Origin: Deltaproteobacteria bacterium
GTDB taxonomy: Bacteria; Myxococcota_A; Polyangia; JAAYKL01
Assembly (NCBI GenBank): GCA_016935665.1
Contig: JAFGQN010000229.1
Coordinates: 1 to 49,764 of the forward strand
Direction of reading: 5' to 3'
Length of the DNA stretch: 49,764 bases
Numbering within the stretch: the stretch's first letter is position 1; each line of letters begins with the position of its first letter. Positions 1 through 8,818 of the stretch are shown one piece after another. The notes beneath the pieces are model-generated. The model was not told where the DNA came from, did no database searches, and was given only the letters and a program-made list of their open reading frames with translations. Both the position numbers and the translations under genes were made by a program.

Positions 1-43
1 TTAACGAGCCGTCCTTGCTTTCAATGACGGACAAAAAAATGGG

Positions 44-76
44 ACAGGTCCCGTTTATGCTTGACGGGGACCCTGT
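44..76. repeat. Imperfect hairpin upstream of first gene
   Basis: Bases 44-54 (ACAGGTCCCGT) pair with 64-76 (ACGGGGACCCTGT) if single bases at 66 and 71 bulge out, leaving a 9-nt loop. The hairpin ends 4 bases before the Shine-Dalgarno of the first gene. The TCCCGTTT core is shared with the direct repeats at 48251-48296 beside a REP-type transposase remnant, so this may be a dispersed REP-like element. It could instead be a terminator of an upstream gene outside the window, but no T-run follows it. Confidence 0.5.
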
Positions 77-91
77 TCATGGGAGGTTCTC

Positions 92-1297
92 ATGAAGAGA
101 TGGCCAACGATTCCGTTATCGGGTGCGATGTTTCTAATCACCGTTGCGACAGTTTCAGGGCTGTCCGTCAATGCACACTCGTTTACACAGCATTGTTCAG
201 ATCATACCATTGCGGTCACTCTGCCGTCGGTGGGAATAGACGCAACGATAGCGGGCACGTTGTGCTGGCGCGGACCGTTGAACAGCACACGTACGGTGCA
301 GATTCTGCTGCATGGTGGCACCTATGACCGCCACTACTGGGAAGACGCGGGACAACCATGGCGCTATCGTTACGGGAGCATCGCCACGGCCGCTGGATTT
401 GCCACGTTTTCGATGGATCGACTGGGCACTGGATTGAGTTCACACCCCCCCGGAGATCTGGTGACCCCGCGCGCCAATGCCGATGCGGTGTACGGCGTGA
501 TTGAAGCACTCAAAGGTGGCGATATTGAAGATGTTCACTTTGAACGGGTGATGCTGGTGGCCCATTCGCTGGGGTCCGTTGTGGCAGTGGAAGTGGCCAG
601 TGATCCGGCGTCGTATCCCAATGCGGTGGACGGAATTATCCTCACGGGATTTTTACACGCAGTAAATATCACGGGTTTCACCGCTCTGTATGAGAGTCAG
701 CAACTGGGCCCCAATGATGCCTATCCGGGCGATTCCGTGTACGGGATATCCAGCTATTTCACCTCCCTCGACGGATGGGAAAACAGATTGGACGCGTTTT
801 ATCTGGATAAGGTAAATGAACTCGGATGGCCCACCGTGGATTACGATGTGGTCATGCGTGATGAAGCGGTAAAATCAACGGGAACCACCGGCGAAGCGGC
901 GGTACTGGGGAACCCTGCAGTTCTGTTCAATCCCGAAAGTACAATCGATGAAATCGTTGGAGCCATCATGGAGGGAGAATTTTTTTCGTCAAAATCGTTA
1001 GGCATTTCTGTGCCGGTTCTGGTTGTCATGGGGCAGCGCGATGCCGCATTCTGCAATGTTCCCACGTTGCCCACAGACCCCTTCGCCGCGGATTGTTCGT
1101 CAGCAGAGGCATTGATGGCGCATGAAGCCCCTTTTTATTCACCGGCAGCATGCCTTCAGGCCGTGGCCATTGCCAACGCTGCCCATTGTTTGAATCTGCA
1201 CACCAACGTGCTGGTTACCGATGCCGCCATGCTCACCTGGGCAAGCCTGTACGTGGGCGCCAACGCCGGCCGTCCCGCCCCCATCGCCTGTCCGTAA
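92..1297 (+). CDS. Secreted alpha/beta-hydrolase
   Basis: Predicted exported hydrolase of the alpha/beta fold, 401 aa; the substrate cannot be told. The N-terminus (about residues 1-28) has a positive start and hydrophobic core like a signal peptide. HGG at 74-76 fits the oxyanion-hole turn. The nucleophile elbow AHSLG puts Ser159 as catalytic serine, Asp317 in GQRD fits the acid, and His365 in NAAHC the base. Paired Cys residues in the C-terminal half (321, 335, 354, 366, 400) suggest disulfides outside the cytoplasm. The ATG is preceded by GGGAGG at 81-86, 5 bases away, which decides the start. It stands alone, with a hairpin just upstream. Esterase, lipase and thioesterase are all possible. 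Confidence 0.8.
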   Translation: MKRWPTIPLSGAMFLITVATVSGLSVNAHSFTQHCSDHTIAVTLPSVGIDATIAGTLCWRGPLNSTRTVQILLHGGTYDRHYWEDAGQPWRYRYGSIATAAGFATFSMDRLGTGLSSHPPGDLVTPRANADAVYGVIEALKGGDIEDVHFERVMLVAHSLGSVVAVEVASDPASYPNAVDGIILTGFLHAVNITGFTALYESQQLGPNDAYPGDSVYGISSYFTSLDGWENRLDAFYLDKVNELGWPTVDYDVVMRDEAVKSTGTTGEAAVLGNPAVLFNPESTIDEIVGAIMEGEFFSSKSLGISVPVLVVMGQRDAAFCNVPTLPTDPFAADCSSAEALMAHEAPFYSPAACLQAVAIANAAHCLNLHTNVLVTDAAMLTWASLYVGANAGRPAPIACP

Positions 1298-1400
1298 CCT
1301 CATTTTCATCCATTTCGGTAGACATTTTCCGATTTGTGACTATGCAGGGGGTGAAATGCAAACTGACACTACCCGTCACTGATTGAGAAAGGAAATTCGT

Positions 1401-1766
1401 ATGGAAGCATTTTGTTTTGTTCGGCCCGAGCACTTGAGTCATCAGGGATACTTATTTGGCGGCAACCTGTTAAAGTGGGTTGATGAATACGCTTGGCTCG
1501 CTGCGGCCCGCGACTTCCCTGGCCAGATACTGGTTACCCGCGCCATGGACGACATTCAGTTCACCAAACGCGTCCGCATCGGCGCTATTCTCCGATTTGA
1601 TACCAACCGTGTTAAGCAAGGCAACACGTCCGCCACCTACGCCGTCAACGTCTATGCCTCCAACCCCGCCTCCAGAGACGAGGAGCTCGTCTTTTCCACC
1701 AACGTTATTTTTGTAGCCGTGGACAACAAAGGTCAGAAAGCGGTGTTGCCCAAACTGGAGGAGTAA
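1401..1766 (+). CDS. Acyl-CoA thioesterase, hotdog fold (YciA-like)
   Basis: Cytosolic hotdog-fold protein of 121 aa, the usual length for the YciA/ACOT group that hydrolyses acyl-CoA to free acid and CoA. The N-terminal stretch with GGNLLKWVDEYAW matches the family motif in which the Asp after WV is a catalytic or substrate-facing residue. The region around TKRVRIGAILRF is the typical second strand block. I start at ATG 1401, which has AAAGGA at 1388-1393 at good spacing; an in-frame TTG at 1383 would add six residues without a better ribosome site. It has about 100 bases on each side and no obvious operon partner. Chain-length preference is not readable from sequence. Confidence 0.82.
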   Translation: MEAFCFVRPEHLSHQGYLFGGNLLKWVDEYAWLAAARDFPGQILVTRAMDDIQFTKRVRIGAILRFDTNRVKQGNTSATYAVNVYASNPASRDEELVFSTNVIFVAVDNKGQKAVLPKLEE

Positions 1767-1895
1767 GAGCGCGTCCTCTGCATATGCCCTGGCCTTGCCA
1801 ATCTCCCATCCGTTCAAAGCAGGATTGAAGTCAGTGTAAAAATCAGGATGGTGTTTGCATCCCCGACCTGAACAGACTGGCAGGAGAGTTTGAAA

Positions 1896-2264
1896 TTGGA
1901 TTTGCTTTCTCATACCAGTAGTGGTACATGCTGGATTGGTAAGGGAGCAATGGATAAACGTCTTAAAACGGTTATTTCAATTCTGGTTACGTTGGCAATC
2001 TCAGTCAACCTGACACTCCTTGCCTTTCAGCTGCCTATTCTCGAAAATGACTCGGAAGTGGAATTGGAAATCGAGGTCAATGACCAGGGCTCCAACCTGT
2101 TTGAGAATACCCTGTCCCTTCATTTTATTGATGCGATTACCAACTTTTCGAATTTTCATCTCGACTGCGGTTATTTGTTGCGGTTGTTTCAAACAAACCT
2201 GCTTTTTATTCCATTTTACAAATCCGATTTAAAAGGCCTTTCGCCGCCCCTGGCTCATCTGTAG
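1896..2264 (+). CDS. Small membrane protein, unknown
   Basis: Not recognised. The frame codes for about 122 aa from a TTG at 1896 (AGGAG at 1882-1886), or 104 aa from ATG 1950, whose GGGAG lies only two bases away. From the second start the protein opens MDKRLK followed by a hydrophobic stretch of about 22 residues, so one N-terminal membrane segment or uncleaved signal is likely. An acidic segment (VELEIEVND) follows, then a moderately hydrophobic aromatic-rich region near the C-terminus. It ends 52 bases before the IIA-CBS gene. Both start and reality of the gene are uncertain. Confidence 0.4.
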   Translation: MDLLSHTSSGTCWIGKGAMDKRLKTVISILVTLAISVNLTLLAFQLPILENDSEVELEIEVNDQGSNLFENTLSLHFIDAITNFSNFHLDCGYLLRLFQTNLLFIPFYKSDLKGLSPPLAHL

Positions 2265-2316
2265 CCTGAATCCGTTTACCTGGTTTTGTTGTTTTAGAAT
2301 TGTCACAGGAGGCAAG

Positions 2317-3225
2317 ATGAACCTTATTCTCTCGCTGAATGCGGACAACATCGCGGCGTTGTCATCCACGACCCCAAAGGATGCCATTCGTGAGCTGGTT
2401 GCCCGTATAGTAAAAAATTCAGATAATATTCCAAAGGACAGCGTCGAATCGCTGTGTGCCGCTGTGCTGGAACGCGAGGCGTCCCAGTCCACGGGTGTTG
2501 GTCATGGATTTGCTTTTCCCCATGCGAGGATTGATGAATGGCCCCATCCCCTTGAAATTGCCATTGGTATCAGTAAGCAGGGCTTGAACTTCAACAGTAT
2601 CGATGATGGTCCGGTGCACGTGGTGTGCCTGATGATTTCATCCAGAGAAGAACCGTATCTTATTCTGAAGAAAATGTCGTCAATAATCCACGCGTTAAAG
2701 CAACTGGACTTCGCGTCGACGGATTACGATGTTTCGGAGATTCTGGCGCTTCTGGATACTCATGACAAGTCCGAAGAAACGATCATTTATGCCAGTGATG
2801 TAATGCGACCGGTTGCCTGCACTGTGACGATGGACACATCGATTGAACATGTTGCTCATCTTATGCACACGAAGCGATTGGACGTCATCCCTGTTGTTGA
2901 TAGTGCAAAGAGATTTTGTGGAGAGGTCTCCTGCTACGACATTTTTCAATTTGGCATGCCCGAATATTTTTCCAAACTGCCCACCATCTCCTTTGTGAGA
3001 CATATCGATCCGTTTGAGCAGTACTTTCGCATCCGAGGCGACCTTCGCGTTTGTGATTTGACACTTCGTCCAGCGAAGCCAATGTCAAGGAGTCACACAC
3101 TGTTGGAAGTCATCTTTGAAATGTCGGTAAAAAAAAGAGACCGTCTATTTGTAACAAACGGACATGAGCGTCTGGTCGGCATGATCGACAGGTTCTGTAT
3201 CGTTGACAAAATTCTATTCTTCTGA
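2317..3225 (+). CDS. PTS EIIA-like domain fused to CBS pair
   Basis: A 302-aa cytosolic protein with two parts. Residues about 1-150 resemble PTS EIIA of the fructose/Ntr type (PtsN-like), with the phospho-acceptor motif GHGFAFPHAR giving His69 as the likely phosphorylated residue. Residues about 158-302 hold two CBS repeats; the first begins at ASDVMRPVACTV and the second around CDLTLRPAKP. CBS pairs usually bind adenosine nucleotides. The RBS GGAGG lies just before ATG 2317. Its stop codon overlaps the Shine-Dalgarno of the following ion transporter (ATG 3236), so the two are probably co-translated. I infer that it gates or senses for that transporter; no EI or HPr gene is nearby. It is not a sugar permease subunit in this context. 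Confidence 0.82.
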   Translation: MNLILSLNADNIAALSSTTPKDAIRELVARIVKNSDNIPKDSVESLCAAVLEREASQSTGVGHGFAFPHARIDEWPHPLEIAIGISKQGLNFNSIDDGPVHVVCLMISSREEPYLILKKMSSIIHALKQLDFASTDYDVSEILALLDTHDKSEETIIYASDVMRPVACTVTMDTSIEHVAHLMHTKRLDVIPVVDSAKRFCGEVSCYDIFQFGMPEYFSKLPTISFVRHIDPFEQYFRIRGDLRVCDLTLRPAKPMSRSHTLLEVIFEMSVKKRDRLFVTNGHERLVGMIDRFCIVDKILFF

Positions 3226-3235
3226 GGAACTTAAA

Positions 3236-4540
3236 ATGAAAGCTATTCTCGCAATACTCATATTTGTTATCGCATACATTTTCATCGCAACAGAAAAGGT
3301 GAACAAAACTGTGGTCGCCATTGTGGGTGCCGGTGTGGCTATCGCGATGGGCCTCGTTTCGTTTGATACCGCAATCGAAGCGGTTGATTTCAATGTGATT
3401 TTCCTGCTCGTCGGAATGATGATCTCGGTACATATCCTATCATCAACAGGTTTTTTTGAATGGATAGCCGTTCACATCGCGCGTGCCACCAAAGGAGAAC
3501 CGCTAAACATTATGCTGTTTCTGTTCGCCTTGACCGCCATGCTGTCGGCGTTTCTTGACAACGTTACAACAATCATCCTTATTGTGCCTGTAACAATACT
3601 CATTTCGCAACTACTCGAAATTCAACCGCACGTTTTTATGATCAGCGAAGTCATCGCTTCCAATATTGGCGGGACGGCAACTCTAATTGGCGATCCCCCC
3701 AATATTGTCATTGGATCTCAGGCCAATCTGACGTTCATGGATTTTCTGACCAACCTTGCTCCCGGTATCGGTATCGTACTGATCTTTTTTCTTCTCACCG
3801 TCGGATTGATATTAAAAAAACGTCTTAATGTGCCCCAACATCTCAAAGACCGATTGACCCTTGCCGAACCGGCATTGGCCATTGTGGACTTAAAAACCAT
3901 GCGACGTTCTCTGGCTATTTTCGCGGTGATGTTTGTCGGTTTTTTTGTTCATGGCCTGCTGCATATTGAGCCCGGTGTTATTGCACTGTTTTTCAGTATG
4001 GTCATGCTCCTTGTCTGTAAATCCGACGGGGATGAAGTGATGAAGAGTGCGGAGTGGGGTGTCATCCTGTTTTTTGTGGGGATGTTTATGCTGGTCGCGG
4101 CATTGGAAGTAAATGGTGTCATCGCACAAATTGGCAACTACCTGGTGAATGTGATGGGCAACAATCTGTTTGGCACATGCATGGCAATCATGTGGGGCTC
4201 AGCCATTTTTTCAGCTATTTTGGACAATATCCCGTTTGTTATTGCCATGGTGCCTCTGGTTAAAACGGTTATTGCGCACTTCGCGGCGCTCCATGGCGCA
4301 GGGGATGTGGCGTTTGTTGATGCAGAGATTGCGCAACCCATCTGGTGGTCTCTCGCTTTGGGCGCGTGTCTGGGCGGAAATGGCACGCTGATTGGTGCTT
4401 CTGCAAATGTGGTCATGGCACGTATCGCAGAAAGAAACAATTGCCCGGTTTCTTTCAAACGCTTCTTTAAATGGGGCTTTGCCTTCACGATTCAGGCGTT
4501 ACTCATTTCAACCGCATACATATGGCTCAGATACTTTTAA
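3236..4540 (+). CDS. ArsB/NhaD-type (ion transporter superfamily) permease
   Basis: Integral inner-membrane protein of 434 aa with about ten to twelve hydrophobic segments. Two inverted-repeat signatures of the ion-transporter superfamily are visible: TLIGDPPNIVIGS near residue 150 and NGTLIGASANVV near 385, with LDNVTT and LDNIPF forming the matching pair of DN helices. This pattern is shared by NhaD-type Na+/H+ antiporters, ArsB arsenite pumps and P-protein-like carriers; the substrate is not decided, though no ars genes are nearby. Start ATG 3236 has GAGGAA at 3224-3229; an in-frame TTG at 3203 lies inside the upstream gene and is less likely. The gene directly follows the IIA-CBS protein and precedes two small ORFs. 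Confidence 0.85.
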   Translation: MKAILAILIFVIAYIFIATEKVNKTVVAIVGAGVAIAMGLVSFDTAIEAVDFNVIFLLVGMMISVHILSSTGFFEWIAVHIARATKGEPLNIMLFLFALTAMLSAFLDNVTTIILIVPVTILISQLLEIQPHVFMISEVIASNIGGTATLIGDPPNIVIGSQANLTFMDFLTNLAPGIGIVLIFFLLTVGLILKKRLNVPQHLKDRLTLAEPALAIVDLKTMRRSLAIFAVMFVGFFVHGLLHIEPGVIALFFSMVMLLVCKSDGDEVMKSAEWGVILFFVGMFMLVAALEVNGVIAQIGNYLVNVMGNNLFGTCMAIMWGSAIFSAILDNIPFVIAMVPLVKTVIAHFAALHGAGDVAFVDAEIAQPIWWSLALGACLGGNGTLIGASANVVMARIAERNNCPVSFKRFFKWGFAFTIQALLISTAYIWLRYF

Positions 4541-4560
4541 TGCCGTGTCTGGAGTGTAAA

Positions 4561-4674
4561 ATGGAACAGCAAACAAAAAAAGTTGGAGATAATGGTGTCG
4601 ATTTTTCGGGAACTCATCGGCAAGTATTGGAAGAAACGATATCCGTCGAAAGGATGACCAGGTGCAACTTATGA
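4561..4674 (+). CDS. 37-codon ORF coupled to AtpI-like gene
   Basis: Short ORF of 37 aa starting MEQQTKKVGDNG, polar and without a membrane segment. GGAG at 4551-4554 sits six bases before ATG 4561. Its TGA overlaps the ATG at 4671 of the downstream membrane protein (ATGA), a classic coupling arrangement. It may be a real small protein or a short leader whose translation drives the next gene. No family is recognised. Confidence 0.4.
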   Translation: MEQQTKKVGDNGVDFSGTHRQVLEETISVERMTRCNL

Positions 4675-4898
4675 AAGACACTGCCATGCAAGTAATGAAT
4701 GCTTCGATATTGGGGCCGGAAATGGGAATCTATATTGGACTTGGCTTCTTTTTGGGACAGCAATGTGACATCCATTTCAATACCACTCCTATCTTTACCT
4801 GGGTGGGCCTGCTTTTTGGCATCGCATTAGCCATGATGACACTTTTGATCGTTTCACTGAAGATAATTAAAAATCTAAACAATGACCCGCCAAAGTAA
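4662..4898 (+). CDS. AtpI/AtpZ-like small membrane protein
   Basis: 78-aa protein with two predicted membrane helices (about residues 22-39 and 48-70), separated by a short polar loop containing a D and a TTP turn. The first helix contains a Gly-rich pattern (MGIYIGLGFFLG) and the second GLLFGIALAM, which fits the AtpZ/AtpI family that assists F0 c-ring assembly or Mg/Ca movement beside ATP synthase genes. No ATP synthase genes are in this window, so it is an orphan here. GTG 4662 has AGGA at 4651-4654; ATG 4671 is the alternative and overlaps the preceding stop. It may serve the neighbouring ion transporter, which is inference only. Confidence 0.62.
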   Translation: MQLMKDTAMQVMNASILGPEMGIYIGLGFFLGQQCDIHFNTTPIFTWVGLLFGIALAMMTLLIVSLKIIKNLNNDPPK

Positions 4899-4957
4899 AT
4901 TTATCTTTGCCGCGGATGACAAGATTAGTACCGAGCTCATACGGGAATCTTCTTTCC

Positions 4958-5176
4958 CTACTCAAACGGATTTGCAATAAAACGCCGGCGCCGCGCATGT
5001 GGGGTGAATTTGCCCGACTCAAAGAAGTGGATGAGGTCGTCTCCGCTTTTGTCGCAGCTGTAGTACATTTCGTCGATGTGGTGTTCTTTGAGGAAGGCGT
5101 GCAGGTTTTCCACGTTGCCTTCGAATCCGTCTTTTGACAGATAGTCGGGGATGAACGCATCATAGGAGAGGCGCAT
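4958..5176 (-). CDS. Hypothetical 72-aa protein
   Basis: Not recognised. The minus-strand frame encodes an acidic N-terminal part (SYDAFIPDYLSKDGFEGN, ENLHAFLKEHHIDEMYY) followed by a basic tail with RRRR. Composition looks coding rather than random, but no clear Shine-Dalgarno precedes the ATG. It lies divergent to the sigma-54 activator. It could be a fragment of a larger lost gene. Confidence 0.4.
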   Translation of the reverse strand: MRLSYDAFIPDYLSKDGFEGNVENLHAFLKEHHIDEMYYSCDKSGDDLIHFFESGKFTPHARRRRFIANPFE

Positions 5177-5270
5177 TTTACATTATGCGTCTTTGAGGCG
5201 CAAATGGTGTTCTGAATTGCTCAATAATTGTTCGGATGTATTGCCCCTTTGGCGGTGGTGTAATATTGTG

Positions 5271-7094
5271 ATGCGTATGAATTCAGAGAACAAAAACAGT
5301 TGGCGTCAGGTGCTCGATGACACAGCGGAACTGCTGCCGTGCATTGTGTGTGAAGTGGATACAGAGTTGCGGTTGATTTGGGTGAATCAGCTGGGACTGG
5401 ATACGTTTCGGTATTCGGCAAAAGAGTATCAAAACGGTATTGATGTATCGCAGATGTTTGAAACCGAGGATAGAGAGTTGGCGCTGACTAATTTTGCCCG
5501 GTTAATATCGAACGAAGAATTCGATGCGCCCAACGAATATCGGCTGGCCAGACGGGATGGGACATTTGCCTGGTACCAGGTGCGCGCTGCGCGAATACTC
5601 CGCGACGGAAAAGTCATTGGCGTGCGTGCCTGTCTTTGGGATTTGACCGAAAAGAAGCTTGCCGAGCAGCGTCTGGCGGAGAGTGAAGAACGGTTTCGCC
5701 GTATTTTTTTTCAGTCCCCCAACGGGGTTGCGCTGTTTAGAGGAGACGGCACTTTTGTGGAAGGCAACATTTCGTATCAGCAGATGATGGGGGCGGGAAG
5801 CGCTTCCAGTCGCAACGCAAAAGACAATGCAACCAACAAACAGCTCAATCTGTTTTCAGTCGTGACGGTGGCGGACGCCGCACGGGCCGTGTTGCAGCGC
5901 GGAGCGGTGATTCGGAACGAGGCGTCATCTGTGAATGTCGATGTTAAGGGAAACACAGACAATCTGTACGACTGGGTAATTACGCCACTTCGGTTTGACG
6001 GAAATCCGGATGCCATGCTGCTGTTTCAGATTCAGGATGTGACCGCGCGGGTCAAAGAGCAGCAGGAAAAATTGGATTTGGCCAATCGAATTGCAAAGAA
6101 TGCAGTTGAAAAAGCCTCACGGCTCAAAGCAAGAATGCTGAGAGAGCAGACATTTGAAAATATGGTGGCGCAGAGTGACGCCATGAAAAAGATTTTTGCC
6201 CTTCTACCCCAGATGGCCCAGACCGACACCACTGTGCTGGTGGTGGGCGAAAGCGGTACGGGCAAAGAACTGGTGGCGCGAGCCATCCACAAATCATCGC
6301 CACGGGCGAATAAACCCTTTGTGGCCATAAATTGTGGCGCGCTTCCCGATACGCTGTTGGAGGCGGAACTTTTTGGTTACAGGGCGGGTGCGTTTACGGA
6401 TGCCAAAAAAGACAAACCCGGCAAGTTTACGCAGGCCAATGGAGGGGTTATTTTTCTGGATGAAATTGGCGACATTTCACAGGCCATGCAGGTGAAGTTG
6501 CTTCGGGTGCTGCAGGAAAAAGTGGCTGAGCCTTTGGGCGCGACGCACTCTGAAAAGGTTGATGTGAAGGTGGTGGCCGCCACCAATAAGGATTTGTCGC
6601 AAATGGTGCAAACCGGCGCGTTTCGTCAGGATTTGTTTTATCGCATCAATGTATTGAAAGTGACGCTGCCACCCCTTAGAGAGCGACTGTCCGATGTGCC
6701 GCTGCTGTGCGACCATTTTGTTGAAAAATACAATGGTCGTTTCAGCAAGGAAATTGAAGGAGTATCCAAAGAGGCCCTGGATGTTTTATTGCGACACAAT
6801 TATCCTGGAAATATCCGTGAGCTGGAGAACATCATCGAACACGCGTTTATCTTTTGTAACATGCCCACAATCCATTTGAATCACCTGCCTGAAGAGCTGG
6901 CGCACGCAAACGGCAGACCGGCATCACTGCCAATGGAAGCTGTATCCGCAGGTGTGACGGGTATGGATGAGCTGGAAGCGGCCTATATTCAATCCATGCT
7001 GGCCAAATCAGGCGGCAATAAAACCGAGTGTGCCAGAATTATGGGCATTCACAAGGCCACGTTGTTTCGAAAAATTAAAAAACTGGGATTGTAG
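5271..7094 (+). CDS. PAS-PAS sigma-54-dependent transcriptional activator
   Basis: Cytosolic bacterial enhancer-binding protein of about 608 aa. Order: PAS domain about 12-130 (ending in the typical DLTEKK linker), second PAS about 138-265, short coiled linker, AAA+ sigma-54 interaction domain about 305-530, Fis-type helix-turn-helix at the end (SGGNKTECARIMGIHKATLFRKIKK). Walker A GESGTGKE is near 326-333 and Walker B FLDEIG near 395. The sigma-54 contact loop reads GAFTDA rather than the commoner GAFTGA, a known natural variant. There is no receiver domain, so the PAS domains probably sense a ligand or redox cue. The start is uncertain: ATG 5271 and 5277 both follow GGTGGTG near 5254. Its target genes are not evident. 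Confidence 0.9.
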   Translation: MRMNSENKNSWRQVLDDTAELLPCIVCEVDTELRLIWVNQLGLDTFRYSAKEYQNGIDVSQMFETEDRELALTNFARLISNEEFDAPNEYRLARRDGTFAWYQVRAARILRDGKVIGVRACLWDLTEKKLAEQRLAESEERFRRIFFQSPNGVALFRGDGTFVEGNISYQQMMGAGSASSRNAKDNATNKQLNLFSVVTVADAARAVLQRGAVIRNEASSVNVDVKGNTDNLYDWVITPLRFDGNPDAMLLFQIQDVTARVKEQQEKLDLANRIAKNAVEKASRLKARMLREQTFENMVAQSDAMKKIFALLPQMAQTDTTVLVVGESGTGKELVARAIHKSSPRANKPFVAINCGALPDTLLEAELFGYRAGAFTDAKKDKPGKFTQANGGVIFLDEIGDISQAMQVKLLRVLQEKVAEPLGATHSEKVDVKVVAATNKDLSQMVQTGAFRQDLFYRINVLKVTLPPLRERLSDVPLLCDHFVEKYNGRFSKEIEGVSKEALDVLLRHNYPGNIRELENIIEHAFIFCNMPTIHLNHLPEELAHANGRPASLPMEAVSAGVTGMDELEAAYIQSMLAKSGGNKTECARIMGIHKATLFRKIKKLGL

Positions 7095-7104
7095 GGGGCA
7101 GATA

Positions 7105-8724
7105 TTAACCTTCAGGTGTTGGGCATTTTTCCGCAAAATGCACCATACAGACCTCCACCTTGATTCCCAGTTGTTCAAATACCTCCAGCCAGCGGTTCTG
7201 ATTGTCCCGGAGGCGGTCGCCGGGACCTTTGACCTCAATGAATCGACCGCCGTTTTCATCGCGCACAAAGAGATCGGGGAACCCGCTGCGATGGTTGGGG
7301 ATGTCGGAGAGCAAATGTGCGAATACGCCGCGCCACTGCGCCTGTGAAAATGCATCGAAACAGGACAGCAGCTCCTCAATGGCCAGCGTGTTCCAGTGGA
7401 CGAATGGGTTTTGGATGCCTTTTTTTTTGTTCCAGTTGGTAACGATTCTGTTGCGCCAGACCGAGTGCGATTGATTGAGGGTGTCTTCGATAAGGGAGGC
7501 GCGGCGGTATCGAAAATACGGCTCGTTTAAATCCGATGGCGCAGACTGAAAGCGATGGTGCCACACACCTTGCACATCGGCAAAAATTACCGACCAGAAA
7601 ATCAATCCAAAGATTCCCAGCGGCAGATGATTCTCCCGCCAGATGGCGCCGTCGATATGCGCACAGGTCACCTCCTCCACAGTGCCGCTTTCCTGTTGCC
7701 ACGTTTCGTGACGTTCTTTGATTTTCAGGATGGGAACCTGTGGCACAGGTTGGTTTGTTTTTTTGTACACCCGTGGGGCGAATCGCCTGTGAAAAGCGGT
7801 CTCATCGGCGCACAGCGGGCTTTTAAATATTGCTTCAAGGATGGTCTGTGCATCATTGAAGCGATGCTGCTTAAACGCAATGCGGCATTGGCGCTCCCTG
7901 GACGGAGGCAGGTCGTTGGTGGCAAACAACCTTGCCGCTAAATCCACCATTCCCAGCTGCTCCAGTCGATACGCCACCTGGTTGGCCACTTTCGCAAAAC
8001 GGCTTTTAAGCAGTTCGCCCTGGTGAATGACGAGGAGACTCTCCGCCAGCGAAGGGAGAAAGTCAAACTGGCGGCACTGTGTCATGTGATGAAATGCCGC
8101 TCGCAAATCATTGAGATGAATGTACATAGATACTTCCCTGTCATCCGAAAACAGGCGATTGGATGGCGACAGTGGCACGGTTTCAAAACGCATCATGCCA
8201 ATATCTTCGAGGACAAATTCCGTCAGACTCTGGTGTTCGTTGCCAAAGTACAACAGGTTGAGACGCCGCACCGCATCACGAAAAGCGGGACGGATGATCT
8301 CCCGTCTACAACCCCAGTCTGCGGGTGGTTTTTCTTCGGTGTCGGGCTCAAAGCAACTTTGCAAATCCCGTTTGCGCGTATTGCGGTCTCCGTCTGTAAA
8401 AAGTGGCTTTGACTGAGCTACGGGCAAAAGGTGTATCACATCAAATGCGCGCACCGGCGGATTGCGTTCCAGCAGTCCCTTTGTCTCCAATTCCACAAGG
8501 GCCATTTCGATGCTGGGCACCTCCGCGTACTGGAGTGTATCGACAAGAAACAGCGGGCCTTTGCGCAACAGCAATCGCACCAGCAGACGCTGCGCCTGTT
8601 CATTTGCATCTTTAAAGCGATTCACAAACGACCAGTCGTCGTCGTGCAGAATATCGCCGTATCGCTGCACTACCGTGTCAATCATCTCAAGAAAGTAGTT
8701 CAGATAATAGTTAGCGGGCGGCAT
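7105..8724 (-). CDS. FAN1-like structure-specific nuclease (VRR-NUC)
   Basis: 539-aa protein matching bacterial FAN1 homologues in length and layout: an N-terminal helical/SAP-like DNA-binding region, a TPR-like middle part and a C-terminal VRR-NUC nuclease domain. The active-site pattern PD...EVK is intact: Asp484 in GFPDLFV, Glu497 and Lys499 in IEVKGPGDRLRDNQ. FAN1 enzymes cut 5-prime flaps and help repair DNA interstrand crosslinks using metal ions. Start is ATG 8724, with AGGGAGT four bases upstream; an ATG 39 bases further out has no better site. It is convergent with the sigma-54 gene, 10 bases apart, and divergent from the lipoprotein gene at 8995. Confidence 0.85.
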   Translation of the reverse strand: MPPANYYLNYFLEMIDTVVQRYGDILHDDDWSFVNRFKDANEQAQRLLVRLLLRKGPLFLVDTLQYAEVPSIEMALVELETKGLLERNPPVRAFDVIHLLPVAQSKPLFTDGDRNTRKRDLQSCFEPDTEEKPPADWGCRREIIRPAFRDAVRRLNLLYFGNEHQSLTEFVLEDIGMMRFETVPLSPSNRLFSDDREVSMYIHLNDLRAAFHHMTQCRQFDFLPSLAESLLVIHQGELLKSRFAKVANQVAYRLEQLGMVDLAARLFATNDLPPSRERQCRIAFKQHRFNDAQTILEAIFKSPLCADETAFHRRFAPRVYKKTNQPVPQVPILKIKERHETWQQESGTVEEVTCAHIDGAIWRENHLPLGIFGLIFWSVIFADVQGVWHHRFQSAPSDLNEPYFRYRRASLIEDTLNQSHSVWRNRIVTNWNKKKGIQNPFVHWNTLAIEELLSCFDAFSQAQWRGVFAHLLSDIPNHRSGFPDLFVRDENGGRFIEVKGPGDRLRDNQNRWLEVFEQLGIKVEVCMVHFAEKCPTPEG

Positions 8725-8818
8725 TGGACTCCCTGGGCTCTGTTGAAAACAGTGATGAAACACATTCGTTTAATAACGCATATCATCATCATCAGCAGCA
8801 GCAAGGCGAAATATGGTC

